Notes: generated from the sequence alone by a model not told the origin. Counted from the first letter of the stretch, positions 33,101 through 44,644 are shown. The stretch is DNA of 64,000 nucleotides from Calliphora vicina (GCF_958450345.1 NC_088781.1:123640431-123704430), one strand, 5' to 3'. Translations and numbers: made by a program.

Positions 33101-33905
33101 GTGAGGAGTTCCATCAAGATTTCATTGCAATCGATGTTTGAAAAATATGTAGATTTTGGAGATTTACTCACTATCGAGGCACATCGCAATTTGAACCAGA
33201 CACAAAATCTTATAACTGCTTTTGATGCACTCTGTAATAGTGCCACCCAAATTACACAAGATTTATATCATCAGAAACCGTGTGAAAGAACGGTCCTTGT
33301 GGCACTGTTTCATCACAGTCATCTATAAAACCATTTTGGTTAACTTTCTTAATTTCCCAGTAATTCGTACCTTCAGCAATACGTTTTACCTCCTGTAAGA
33401 TGAAAGTAAAGCAATAAATTTAGTTGGATTTAAAGTGATTACGCCAAATATCTGACATGACAGAATTTTAAGACTTCAAAAATTATATAAAGAACACCTT
33501 TGAAGGGTTGAAATGCAGATAGTCACTGTGAGAATTAGAGAATTCATAGAATTCAATTCATTCCCAGGCTAGACAGTAAAACTGGAGACAATGTATAACA
33601 TCCATTTTAATGCTGACGAATTTTATTGATTAAGAAGTGGGAGTTACGACGAAGATGCTTAATTATTCGCTCAAGAATCTCATAGTAATATATGTTTGAA
33701 AAATCGATCGAATGATCCTACCTTCTTATACTTGGAGATTCACACTCGAGACTCATCTAACACCCACCCTAATACAAAACCTTACAATCGCTTTTGATTT
33801 CACAAAAATGTCCGCACGATCTCAGGATTAACCACAATAACCACTAAAATTTTATAATGTTTCAATCATCTGAAACTGTGCGAATACATTTGATTAATAA
33901 CATTT
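33101..33905. repeat. Diverged direct duplication (33.13-33.29 and 33.69-33.88 kb)
   Basis: Shared ordered phrases: ATGTTTGAAAAAT, TTGGAGATT.AC, AAAA.CTTA, CGCTTTTGAT / TGCTTTTGAT, and ATCATCAGAAACCGTGTG / ATCATCTGAAACTGTGCG. Identity is low. A 75-codon frame in the first copy has no recognised motif. Confidence 0.4.
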
Positions 33906-34429
33906 GATAATTAACCCACATTCAGAAGATATACATCTTAAAACTATTTAAGTGTCAGACTGTCATTATAATTGTTTAAAGACTCTTTCTTAAAATTAAG
34001 CACGGGGTTCATTAAGGCTGGATTTAGTTACCTCTCCTCTTGAATATCCACCTCTTCAAGCATCCTAAAACCCAACATGTTGTGTAGGAGATTTTGTCTA
34101 AACTCGATAACTTTTTAGTGGTTAGTGATAGAAAGGAAATATAGGTGCCGTTTTGCTAAGCTTAAAATGGCTTTTCATCGCCCATATTTAAAAAACTAAA
34201 ATTCTTTTTTTATTTTTTTTATGAGATTTGCGCACTCTGTTGTGTGTTTTTGGAACTATTTTCAATGATTCAAAAATCATCAATTGTATTAATTTTTGAT
34301 CCAGAATCGACTGGTGAAATCAGATTTGCAATATATTCAACCGTTTTTGCTCTACAGAAAAATGTGCTCAAAATGCGCGTCTTTAGGTGCGACGAACCAC
34401 CACAAGGAGCGAAATTTTCCAAAAAAAAA
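33906..34429. other. Spacer, nothing recognised
   Basis: No supported gene. Overlapping short frames around 34,244-34,430 lack motifs. Confidence 0.35.
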
Positions 34430-34512
34430 AGGACGCCATTATTTTTATTTACGCAAAAACCTTCAGAAAAATTATGATAACCGCAAATCAAATTTTTAAA
34501 ATTAACTCTAAT
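34430..34512. repeat. 80-bp repeat shared with 29,265-29,345
   Basis: See the partner at 29,265. Ends at the Tc1-like element's left terminus. Confidence 0.6.
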
Positions 34513-34515
34513 ATA

Positions 34516-35688
34516 CAGTGGTCGACATTAGTCTACGTACGACCACAATTTTTGCCACTTTATTAGAGAAAACCCGGTAAATAAAAAAATAATAATGCAA
34601 TGTAAACTTGTAAAATTATTCATAAAAAACAATAAAAAACATTGACAAAAGTCTACATACGACCACAGCATGTCCTGGTTTTTTTTGAATACTAACAGAT
34701 AAGCATGCAATTTATTAAGTCTACAGTTCAAACAATATTCAGTAACTTTGAAAACACTGGTAGAGTTAAAAACAAGCTGCGAAGTGGTCGCCCAAAGAAA
34801 CTACATAGTAGAGATGTAATCTTCATTTTAATAGTAGTCAACAAAAACTCAAAAGTAAATACCACAAAATTGGCCAAAGAACTCGCAACAAGATCAAAAG
34901 TGCCCAAAAGCACTTTGAAAAGGACGTGGAATTCTGGAAGCGAGTTTTGTTCACTGATGAGTTGAAGTATAGCATATACGGAAGTGATGGGAGAGATGGC
35001 GCAAAACAAATATAGCAATGGATCCGAAAAACTTACTCGCTACAGTTAAGCATGATGTTGGCAGTGTGAAGGTTTGGGGTACTGTCGCTGCTTGTGGAAT
35101 GGGAAAGTTAGTGTTTATTGAGGATAATATGAGAACATGCGTTGATATTTTACCTCTTGGTTAAAGTTGGATTTTTCAGCAAGATAACGATCCGTAACAT
35201 TGGTATCAAATTGTTAAATATTGGCTACTCTACCATGCTCCATGACAATTGTACACACCACCTCAAAGCCCGGACTTAAATGTTATTGAGCACGTGTGGG
35301 AAATTCTACAATGGAATATCCGAAAACATCTTATTATTTGTGTACCAATGTTAAAAGCGAACCTTTCAGAAGAATGGCAAAATATAACGTCCGCAGAACT
35401 GGAAAATTTAGTTGCTTCGATGCCCAGACGCTTGTAGATGCCCGTGAAAATTTGTATTCGCTGAAAAATGTTTATTTAGTATACAGATCGTATGTAGACT
35501 TCTGTTAACATATTTTTTTAATTTTATGTAAATAAAAGTTAAAATAATTATAAATTTAGCGATATTTTTTTGTTATATTACTAAAAATGCATTTGAAATA
35601 AAACTGCATCATTAATTTTACTTATTATGGTTTAGAAGTCCGCGAGTTACGAAAATAATGGTCGTATGTAGACTTTTGTCGGTCATAT
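34516..35688 (+). pseudogene. Tc1-like element with IR/DR ends, transposase broken
   Basis: Outer repeats: CAGTGGTCGACATTAG then TCTACGTACGACCA at 34,516-34,547, and the inverse at 35,659-35,688. Inner copies of the same motif: 34,643-34,667 (GACAAAAGTCTACATACGAC) and 35,485-35,507 inverted. Two binding-site repeats at each end is the IR/DR plan known from Minos and Sleeping Beauty. Between them lie HTH sequence (FENTGRVKNKLRSGRPKK), ..LFTDELKYSIYGSDG, LLHDNCTHH-like sequence and SPDLNVIEHVWEILQWNIRK, the Tc1 DDE core with the final Glu in N.IEH.WE. Frameshifts and a gap make it inactive. Confidence 0.8.
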
Positions 35689-35699
35689 GATTAACAATT

Positions 35700-36049
35700 A
35701 AAATTTTATTTATTAAAATTTTTTAATTAATAAAGGGTGCTTTTTTAAGTCAATAATTAAATTTTATATTTGCAAAAAAATAAAAATTATAGCCTGACAA
35801 ATATGTCTGACAAAAAAAAAAAAATAAAAATCAAAGTTTAGCAAATATTTCTGACAAAAAAAATAAAAATCAAGAATTTAAAAAGCTTGTTATTTTATGA
35901 AAATATAGTTGAAAATGATCAAAATCGTATGCTTGACATGACTCTCCGATATTTTCTTGTGATGGCTTTTTTCCTTTGAAATTTCAAGAATAATTATTAT
36001 TTTCGGTCCCTGTTCTCAACTTCTAATTTTGGCAAATTTTTCAGGCACT
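35700..36049. other. AT-rich spacer
   Basis: Short A-rich direct repeats with TCTGACAAAAAAAA at about 35,803 and 35,851. Nothing else recognised. Confidence 0.4.
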
Positions 36050-36470
36050 ACTGGCCGTTTATCACGAATAACACGAATAATATTGACTTCCAAGGGAGTC
36101 AATTGTTGCTGGTTTATCAACATAAATCAGTGGCTTTACATGACAATACAGGAAATATTCGAGAGGTGTCAAATCGCACGACCTTGGAGGCAGATTTCTC
36201 GAAGTCAAGTTATTGCCAAATTTTGTTTTCGATTGAAACTGGTTGAAACCATATCTCTCCCAGATCAATGTCGTCAATCGTTGTGCGACAACAAACCACA
36301 ACTTTGCCATAAAATAGCCGTCTATAAGTTGCGCGACTCGATAACATAATTTGGAAAATTTGGGAGCGATGTTAAAACTACACCTATTCATGTTGATTTG
36401 CCAGAGTACACTGATCATAAGTATCAAAAACTGAACGCAGTACAATAGTTCGTTTGAAAGTAGACACTTT
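36050..36470 (-). pseudogene. DDE transposase C-terminal fragment
   Basis: Minus-strand frame with NLPPRSCDLTPLEYFLYCHV and KPLIYVDKPATID. The motif PPRSCDLTPLD.FLWG.VKS.VY..KPAT is the C-terminal end of a widespread arthropod Tc1/mariner-superfamily transposase. The locus at 48,433 holds a paralogous fragment. The N-terminal catalytic part is missing. Confidence 0.7.
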
Positions 36471-38046
36471 ATATAGGGCTTAAAATTATACTTTACTAGT
36501 TTTCTGTTTAAATAAAAATATACTAAAATTAATTTACATTACATTAGTGGTGTCGGAATAATTGTTAATTGCAATCCATCAGAAATGAAAAATTTACGTT
36601 GCACTATATTTCCCATTACCAATTTTGCGGCAAAAATTAAAATTTTACGGATCAATTCCTAACACTTCGACACAATTCCAAAAATGTATGCCAGTTGGCC
36701 ACTCAGTTTATAATAAAATGTTCAAGCTGGAAAAGTAAAGAAATTACATTAAGGAAAATGTTTTTTTTTCTTTAATGAAATTTACCACATACATAATATA
36801 TCCAATATGTTCCTCATATCAGTGACTTTTTCAATGGAAACTCATTCCGATGGAAAAATTTCGCGATTTGAAAATTAATTGCCCATTAATTGCATTGAAA
36901 CTACTCAAAGTCCTAAATAGTTTTTTATTCCATTTCATATGCAAATATATTGTCCTAAGATAGTGCGAATTAAATTTTTTACTTTCAAATGGTTAAAAGT
37001 CAATTTTCAGAGTCGCGGAGTTAAAAATTAATAAAGATGTAAAATTGAGTAGTAAGAGTCAACCATCAAATTGGAAATTGCAAATAAATAGATTAGTTAC
37101 TAACTAGATTTAGTGATATAATTAATGATCACCGAATATGTAGCTATAAGAATTCTAATTACTTCAGCGAATCAGTGGCAAATTTATTTTAGGTTATCAT
37201 ATATCCTTAGGACTGTCATCATAAATTCAGAAGAACTACATTCAGTCATGATATAATATCAGTTAAACTAAACAATCGATAAAAATGTAGCTACTAAAAT
37301 ATCATACAAAATCTACTTCGTACTAAAAATCTATACAAAAAAGTATAAGAAAATTCTCTGCGTCATATCAACCTCTCATGACCAGCATTCACATTGCACT
37401 GATTTCTGTTTTCCTAACAATGAAACCATTATTGTTTTTGCTAAAAGCAAACACATAAAATGAGTACAAATATTACTCACAATACGAGTTTGTTAACGAA
37501 CACGGATGGTAGGTAGGATGGTTTTGATTTTTGTTAATATTACTTTGAAATACCGTTACTACTCAGACAATAATTACGAAGAACCGACTGGGGGCTAAAA
37601 ATTATATGAGAGTTTGCACGAATAAGACAACTGTGTTTTTGGTTTTTTTCCTTCTTTGTTTTTGTTGTTCTATTTTTTTCTTTATTTTCTTTGCAATTAT
37701 TTCTTTTGTTAGAAAATCTTAAGTTTTCTTTTTATTTTGCAAGGAAGGAGAAATTCGTGTGGTGTGTAGCTGCTATAAACTGTGTTAGGTTTGATAAGGG
37801 GTGATTTGTTGCGTTGAGGTGAATTTTTGATGATTTGAATAAAAGAAGGAGAGATGTTTGAGATAAAAGAGGAATGTGGAGAAGGTAAACTAATGAAAGA
37901 GACGATTATATTATTGTTTATTCTATTAATTTGTAAAAACAAATGTTATAAATGAATCATACAATAATAAAATCAAGATAGATTACTCAATGTAAAAACA
38001 GGATAATAAATTAAACACAAGTATCTAGTTAAATTTACATTCACTT
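36471..38046. other. AT-rich spacer, nothing recognised
   Basis: No supported gene. A T-rich, purine/pyrimidine-skewed stretch lies at 37,628-37,900. Confidence 0.4.
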
Positions 38047-39664
38047 CTAGTTCAGTTCTAGTTCAGTTCTAGTTCAGTTCTAGTTCAGTTCTAGTTCAGT
38101 TCTAGTTCAGCTCTAGTTCAGTTCTAGTTCAGTTCTAGTTCAGTTCTAGTTCAGTTCTAGTTCAGTTCTAGTTCAGTTCTAGTTCAGTTCTAGTTCAGTT
38201 CTAGTTCAGTTCTAGTTCAGTTCTAGTTCAGTTCTAGTTCAGTTCTAGTTCAGTTCTAGTTCAGTTCTAGTTCAGTTCTAGTTCAGTTCTAGTTCAGTTC
38301 TAGTTCAGTTCTAGTTCAGTTCTAGTTCAGTTCTAGTTCAGTTCTAGTTCAGTTCTAGTTCAGTTCTAGTTCAGTTCTAGTTCAGTTCTAGTTCAGTTCT
38401 AGTTCAGTTCTAGTTCAGTTCTAGTTCAGTTCTAGTTCAGTTCTAGTTCAGTTCTAGTTCAGTTCTAGTTCAGTTCTAGTTCAGTTCTAGTTCAGTTCTA
38501 GTTCAGTTCTAGTTCAGTTCTAGTTCAGTTCTAGTTCAGTTCTAGTTCAGTTCTAGTTCAGTTCTAGTTCAGTTCTAGTTCAGTTCTAGTTCAGTTCTAG
38601 TTCAGTTCTAGTTCAGTTCTAGTTCAGTTCTAGTTCAGTTCTAGTTCAGTTCTAGTTCAGTTCTAGTTCAGTTCTAGTTCAGTTCTAGTTCAGTTCTAGT
38701 TCAGTTCTAGTTCAGTTCTAGTTCAGTTCTAGTTCAGTTCTAGTTCAGTTCTAGTTCAGTTCTAGTTCAGTTCTAGTTCAGTTCTAGTTCAGTTCTAGTT
38801 CAGTTCTAGTTCAGTTCTAGTTCAGTTCTAGTTCAGTTCTAGTTCAGTTCTAGTTCAGTTCTAGTTCAGTTCTAGTTCAGTTCTAGTTCAGTTCTAGTTC
38901 AGTTCTAGTTCAGTTCTAGTTCAGTTCTAGTTCAGTTCTAGTTCAGTTCTAGTTCAGTTCTAGTTCAGTTCTAGTTCAGTTCTAGTTCAGTTCTAGTTCA
39001 GTTCTAGTTCAGTTCTAGTTCAGTTCTAGTTCAGTTCTAGTTCAGTTCTAGTTCAGTTCTAGTTCAGTTCTAGTTCAGTTCTAGTTCAGTTCTAGTTCAG
39101 TTCTAGTTCAGTTCTAGTTCAGTTCTAGTTCAGTTCTAGTTCAGTTCTAGTTCAGTTCTAGTTCTAGTTCAGTTCTAGTTCAGTTCTAGTTCAGTTCTAG
39201 TTCAGTTCTAGTTCAGTTCTAGTTCAGTTCTAGTTCAGTTCTAGTTCAGTTCTAGTTCAGTTCTAGTTCAGTTCTAGTTCAGTTCTAGTTCAGTTCTAGT
39301 TCAGTTCTAGTTCAGTTCTAGTTCAGTTCTAGTTCAGTTCTAGTTCAGTTCTAGTTCAGTTCTAGTTCAGTTCTAGTTCAGTTCTAGTTCAGTTCTAGTT
39401 CAGTTCTAGTTCAGTTCTAGTTCAGTTCTAGTTCAGTTCTAGTTCAGTTCTAGTTCAGTTCTAGTTCAGTTCTAGTTCAGTTCTAGTTCAGTTCTAGTTC
39501 AGTTCTAGTTCAGTTCTAGTTCAGTTCTAGTTCAGTTCTAGTTCAGTTCTAGTTCAGTTCTAGTTCTAGTTCAGTTCTAGTTCAGTTCTAGTTCAGTTCT
39601 AGTTCAGTTCTAGTTCAGTTCTAGTTCAGTTCTAGTTCAGTTCTAGTTCAGTTCTAGTTCAGTT
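38047..39664 (+). repeat. 11-bp satellite, (CTAGTTCAGTT)x146 plus two 6-bp units
   Basis: By position arithmetic: 101 perfect-length units (38,047-39,157), a 6-bp CTAGTT unit at 39,158-39,163, 36 units, a second CTAGTT at 39,560-39,565, then 9 units to 39,664. I saw one substitution (T to C at 38,111). Such homogeneity implies recent expansion. The period is not a multiple of 3 and every frame has stops, so it is non-coding. Each unit contains AGTTCA, giving direct repeats spaced by 5 bp. Confidence 0.97.
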
Positions 39665-40000
39665 CTACTTTTCATATTGTGAAGTTTGTTCAGTTCTCTA
39701 TGCATGTAGTATTTGTTCACCTTTATCTTTTCCTCACGTAAAATTGTTGATAAAAAACAGAACCTGAAAAATTACTACCCATAAAAATAACCATAAAACA
39801 TGAAATTGTAATTTCATTTGTTCTCTAGAGTACTATGACTGATTGTATGCATTTTTATACCTGCTTGCAAACAGTCATTAACTTTTCGTTGTTTTTTCAA
39901 CAAAAGGGCAACTAATTTTTATGCATACATGTCAATTTTCAAAGAATTTTATTGTCGAATCTAACCACTGAATGCACCGCTAGCGTTTCATTACACTACA
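39665..40000. other. Spacer between satellite and candidate exon
   Basis: No recognised repeat. Ends in TTTCATTACACTACAG, a plausible splice acceptor at 40,000. Confidence 0.4.
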
Positions 40001-40038
40001 GAGGTCGAGTATTTAATTTGGTCTAAAGATCACAAAAC

Positions 40039-40083
40039 ATGCATTACCAGAACGACGTCAGACGTTTAGCGGGAAATGGCCAA
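40039..40083 (+). CDS. Candidate first coding exon (15 codons) with splice donor
   Basis: ATG at 40,039 in good context (CAAAACATGC) opens MHYQNDVRRLAGNGQ and is followed at 40,084 by GTAAGTAA, a near-consensus fly donor in phase 0. A possible acceptor TTACACTACAG/AGG lies at about 40,000. The codons are GC-richer than the surroundings. Reading through the donor, the frame continues to 40,239 with a strongly hydrophobic segment (LILACLLLLSGWLTLLIFV), and a second donor-like GTGAGT sits at 40,227, so a signal-anchor version is an alternative. No family recognised. The rest of the gene would lie in or beyond the window. Confidence 0.35.
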
Positions 40084-40239
40084 GTAAGTAATAATTTGAT
40101 ATTGGCATGTTTGTTGTTATTGAGTGGCTGGCTGACGCTGTTGATATTTGTACGTTTGGCTATTGTTACGATAAGTGGTGGTTATAAGTTGAGTTTCTGC
40201 AGTTGTGTTATTGCAACTCCCAGTATTGTGAGTACATAG

Positions 40240-40963
40240 TTTGTATTTACATAAGAAATATTTAATAAATAGTTTTGATTTTTTACGAGTGGTGGTTGTT
40301 TTTTTTTTGCTGTACTCATTTTAAACTAGAATAAAACAAGTTGTATAATTAGCTAGAAAACAAAAACCTGTAGTAGTAAGCACATTATTTTTATGTTGCA
40401 ACACAAAATGTCGGGTAAATAATTATGCATAAAAACTACATGTTTATGGAGTTATTAAAAAGCGAAATGTTTATAATTTAACAAATAATATACAAAGTTA
40501 GTTTCAGATATTTTTTTAAAAGTAAAAAATAAAAATATTATGGGAAACAAAATTTTAATTTTATTAAGTTTTTGTTAATAACCAAGTGTGAAGTTTAAAT
40601 CGATCTTTCTAATCAATTGATTATTTATTACCCAAAATTTTATTTTAACAACTCCATATCCATGTTTGATTTTACTTCTAACTGGGTTTATAAAACATAA
40701 ACCATTTTGGTGTAGTTACCGGTGAAGTCTTAAAGTATTCTCTCATGTAATTAAACATCATGAAAAAACAAAATAAAATAGAAAAGTCAATATATCAAAA
40801 CAACTAATACATTCAAACATACAAGCAATTTAACAAAACTATACTACACAACTACATAGTAACGTATAAACTCAAATCAAACAAAAATTGTCTATAGATA
40901 CAAACATGCAGCTATACACAGATGTGGGTAGACATTAATACCACAATCATACTATATGTACAT
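40240..40963. other. AT-rich spacer, nothing recognised
   Basis: Could be intron if the exon at 40,039 is real. No repeat or gene recognised. Confidence 0.4.
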
Positions 40964-41639
40964 TAGGGTGTCTTACGTTTTGAACCTTTTAAATTTTCGA
41001 TGATCTCAATTTCGTAAATTGTTCTACGTCATCTAAAAACCAAATGCTGAATATGGTTTAATGGTTGTATTTTGATTTTGTAGTTTCGAGTTTAAGGTAT
41101 CTGGTATTTCTAAATGGCAGGCCTAATCGGGATACAAATTTTAAATGTCAAAGGTACCCTAATTTGAGCCGCCCTATCGCCGCCTTTGTATATACTCCAT
41201 GTCTACGCCCACGATCGGACCAGCCGTTTAGAAATGCAAGATTTATTTGCAAAAAATTTGGATTCTGCCATAATGTAGAGCCATGGTAGGCGTTCATATT
41301 GTTTAGGTTACGATGATTTTCGTCAAACAACCCGAATGTGAACAAAAGAGCGTAATAGAGCGTAAAAATACACACAATTCATTCAGTTTCTTGATGTTGT
41401 TGTGGATATTTTATTTTTTACCCAAAAGAGCACACAAATTAAATGCCTCTTTTTGCCTACCAATGATGTAGAGTGTTATATCCTGCTGTTTCGAATCTTG
41501 TATATCAACCCTTAATATGGAGTTTTGGACTTGAATTAGTTATGGTTCAAACTATACAGAACTTGTTTATGTCCAATTTCATCACGTTTTTAATTATCAC
41601 AAGACACTTATGAATGTTCCAGTAATTTTCTGAGGAGGA

Positions 41640-41765
41640 TATTGTATGAGACGGACGGGTATAACTAAATCGTCTTATAATCTTATGAGGTCCCCGAATA
41701 TATTTTCCTATCTGGGTCTGCGATAAAAATGTTGATGAGTTACAAACAGAATTCCATATTTATCA
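41640..41765 (-). mobile_element. DINE head fragment
   Basis: Mirror of the DINE head: GAGACGGACGGGTATAACTA, ATCTTATGAGGTCCCCGAAT and GAGTTACAAACAGAATTCC. Strongly diverged. Confidence 0.4.
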
Positions 41766-42119
41766 TATTTGGTGAGTATAAAAATTAACTGTTGAAAAAA
41801 ATTCAATTCTATGCATTCCAGTAAAAAATGGTAGCTATTCAAAATGACAGAAATATTTGAAAATTTCTGAAATTGTAAATATTTTAAAAACAGCACACAC
41901 TAGCTGAAGATTACTAATTCACAACAAACAATCAGCGCAAATAAATTTATAGTTCAGCACGTGTGTAATACATATACCTTCTTATATTAGGAATACATAC
42001 TCCTTCTAATATTATTCCCCCAAAGAACTTATTAATGAATGAAATCTGTACATAGTTAAAAGAAAACACTATCCCAAACTTCTCTGAATTTGCAGCCTGT
42101 CCGCAGTACAAACTTTTTA

Positions 42120-42600
42120 TCACTTCATCTCTGTAAACGCTTCTTTCTTAATTAAAACCATAAACATTTGTACAATATAAATATGTTCTGGCAAGACTTC
42201 ATTAGAATATGGTCCCACCCAATTACAGAGAATTACCTTATAGCCATGGATATTTTTCTTTGGTGTCGATTCGGCTGGTTGGTCGGGCTTCACATACGCT
42301 ATTTTACGCTTCAGATAATCGCAATAGATCCATTTTTCTTCGCAAGTAATTGTTCGGTACAAAAATGATTTTCTTTTATAGTGTTCAAGTAGCATTTCAG
42401 CCATGCAAAATAGTCTTTCAACGTCACTTAACTTCAATTTGTTGGTATACAATTTCTCTGCTTTGGATTGAATCCTGCTGCTCGTAAGTGAAAAAGTTTT
42501 ACTATCACGTTGAGCAATAAGTATTTTCGTATGAAGACGTTGAACGTGAAGAGCTTTTACGCGCCTTAGTACTTTAGCACACGAATATCTTGCCTTTTTG
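42120..42600 (-). pseudogene. mariner transposase middle fragment (copy 2)
   Basis: A 110-codon minus-strand frame: LKLSDVERLFCMAEMLLEHY, KRKSFLYRTITCEEKWIYCD, KPDQPAESTPKKNIHGYKVI. The family motif GDEKW, with the first catalytic Asp, is CEEKW here, so the residue is lost. Upstream (to 42,600) a broken frame still shows the preceding segment. It overlaps in family coordinates with the fragment at 43,565, so it is a separate copy. Confidence 0.75.
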
Positions 42601-42649
42601 CCTAATAAATCAGTTTCTGCTTATTGACTATTGCGTCAAGTTCTAAATG

Positions 42650-43430
42650 CTTCCTCCCTACTATTTTTCGCGTCTGAAAAATAAACCAATAAACCAAGAT
42701 TTTTGTCTAGGTCTAATCGAAGATTTCTTTGATGGAATGAAAGTCTTCATTCCCAACATGATTATTTTCTCAACCATTTTCAACATGACATTGACGTTAT
42801 TATCTAGGAAGTACAGTTTGCAATTAAAATGCCAAAAGAAATCAGCCCAACGAGATTTTTCGTAGATAACAATTGAACGTTTCATAGCTGTTTGTGAAAT
42901 ATTTCGAAGTTCCGAGAGCGACAAGGAGGCGGTCATGCTGAAATTATCTGAATTACGGAGAGAAGCAAAAACATCCACTTCATACTTTTTAGGGTGTGAG
43001 GTGAGGAAAAGGTCAAAAGTGTGCATTTTGTGCCCTTCAACATATGAAATATTCATTCACTTATTGCGCAGGGTGATTGTGCGCTGTAAATATCTCAACA
43101 TATTGGCCTTCTGTAGTCATGTGGCCAGAGTGTCGAAGCTAAGGAGATTTGTGAGCATTGAAATCACCAGCACCTACAATTTCACTGTTCGGACAACTCT
43201 CAAGGATCATCAATATGAAATTGGAAAGTTCATCGAAGCTTGATAGTGTAATATCCCTTCTCGCATTTGAACTTTTAAAGGCGACTTTTTTCTTCTTGGA
43301 CCAGCACCAGGGGATGACTTCGACTTTAGGAAAATAAGTTATGGGAGGCAGGAAAGAGGGAGTAGTTTTTTGGACATTCAATTTGAAATTTCCCTCATTA
43401 AAAATGACAGGAAGTTTATTCCACATGCGT
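42650..43430 (-). pseudogene. LINE endonuclease to pre-RT fragment
   Basis: Minus strand: FDELSNFILMILESCPNSEI then GDFNAHKSP (APE endonuclease GDFN.H motif) at about 43,145-43,220, a frame break, TFDLFLTSHPKKYEVDVFAS then SDNFSMTASLSL (end of endonuclease, normally SDH; His is Asn here), and RSIVIYEKSRWADFFWHF with GMKTFIPSKK (linker before RT). No RT follows. Jockey/R1-like type. Confidence 0.75.
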
Positions 43431-43564
43431 ACAATATGTTGTGCGGTCTATAGGCCAATCGACCACAAAGGGATGTGTTTTTCATCAAGAACACATCCCT
43501 TTATGGTCGCTTGGCCTATTTTTCTAGTTCCAACATTATGCTTTGCTTGTGTGGGTTTCATTTC

Positions 43565-43975
43565 CTAAGTGCTGGCCCAAGAAAAAAAAGAATCATCGTC
43601 CCTCAGCTTCAATTTGTATGGCACCCAATTTCCCTGCTTTTGAATGAATCTTGCACTCACAAACGTTTTGAAATTGTTGACTGAGTAGCTCCCAATGATT
43701 TTGTTGAATTTGACAACAATCTTCATTAAATAATGCCTCCAAATCTTGGTCTTCATACTTTTTCGATATGCTTAGGTGACCTTTGTCTTTCATTTTAACC
43801 GCATGAACAGCACAAACAATATCCCACTTGTTGAGGCCTATGAAACACATTCAGCATAAGTTTCGGTGAGCACTCGGTGTGTTTCAGCGGAACTTATTTT
43901 AAAATTAAAAAGTAAAGCAAAACTTCCCGCATATGACGCTTTGTTGGCATAAAGTAATACACCCAATAATTAACA
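43565..43975 (-). pseudogene. mariner transposase N-terminal fragment (copy 3)
   Basis: Minus strand: KYEDQDLEALFNEDCCQIQQ and, in another frame, IQKQGNWVPYKLKLRD, the two hallmark blocks of the mariner N-terminal DNA-binding domain (mauritiana-like). The start region (tandem HRVLTETYAECV-type block) is at about 43,850-43,930. Stops and frameshifts throughout. Confidence 0.75.
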
Positions 43976-44185
43976 GAATAGCATTTGAATGGTAACTCCA
44001 GAATTAAAATAATCTACACTATGGAGTAGAAATTGTTCGACCGTGGAGTGGAATAAAATAGCTAAATTTTAAATCATTGCACTATTAAAAACTAATTTTC
44101 AGCTTTTGGGTTTTAGAAGTTCGAGAACAATTTTAGGAATTGGCAATACCGAAAATCCAAAAAGAGCTAAACATGGGCCACCCTA

Positions 44186-44644
44186 TTATACATGATGATA
44201 AATCCATAGATAGTCATCTAAAGGTAAACAGAGTAAATATGCAAAAAAGCTTATGTTTATGTATCTGTAAACATGTGTGTGTATTATAGTTTGTGTTTGC
44301 ACATGGCATGAACAAACTGTGCAGTTCATATGAGTTTCTCTAAAGTCAAATAAATACAAACATAAAGTAGTATCCTCTGCATTTGATGATAAATGTAAAT
44401 TTGTAAAACAAATTTACTTATTTAGACTGAAACTTTCATATGCACTTCCATTCCAAATATAACTCTAGTACACACACAAATCTCAGAGATTATGACTAAA
44501 AGTTAAAAAAGGAATCAACATGAGTCGAGAAAATAACAAACAAATTGTGCAAATGGACTTAAAATTAATGAAGAATGGAATGGTTGTAGCAGTACAAAGA
44601 TAAAGGGAATATGAATAGTTATTGAACTGAATTAGAATTTAGCC
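44186..44644. other. AT-rich spacer, nothing recognised
   Basis: No supported gene or repeat. Confidence 0.4.

Larger units (their letters stand above)
40966..44183. mobile_element. 3.2-kb composite bounded by ~100-bp TIRs (GGGTG ends at TA)
   Basis: The left end GGGTGTCTTACGTTTTGAAC and the inverted right end GGGTGGCCCATGTTTAGCTC stay alignable for about 100 bp (AAATTTTCGATGATCTCAAT versus GGATTTTCGGTATTGCCAAT; AAATTGTTCT in both). TA flanks each side. The same left end opens 54,260. Inside are a DINE fragment, two mariner pieces and a LINE endonuclease fragment. No transposase specific to these ends was recognised. Confidence 0.6.

Noticed and set aside
36062..36445. 127-codon frame as an intact host gene
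   Set aside because: Its C-terminal half is a transposase tail (PPRSCDLTPL), and the N-terminal part is not homologous in frame. A transposon remnant.
38047..39664. CRISPR-like array
   Set aside because: The 11-bp units are contiguous with no spacers, and the context is eukaryotic. It is a simple satellite.
42661..43056. 131-codon minus-strand frame as a host gene
   Set aside because: TFDLFLTS and GMKTFIPSKK identify it as LINE endonuclease/linker.
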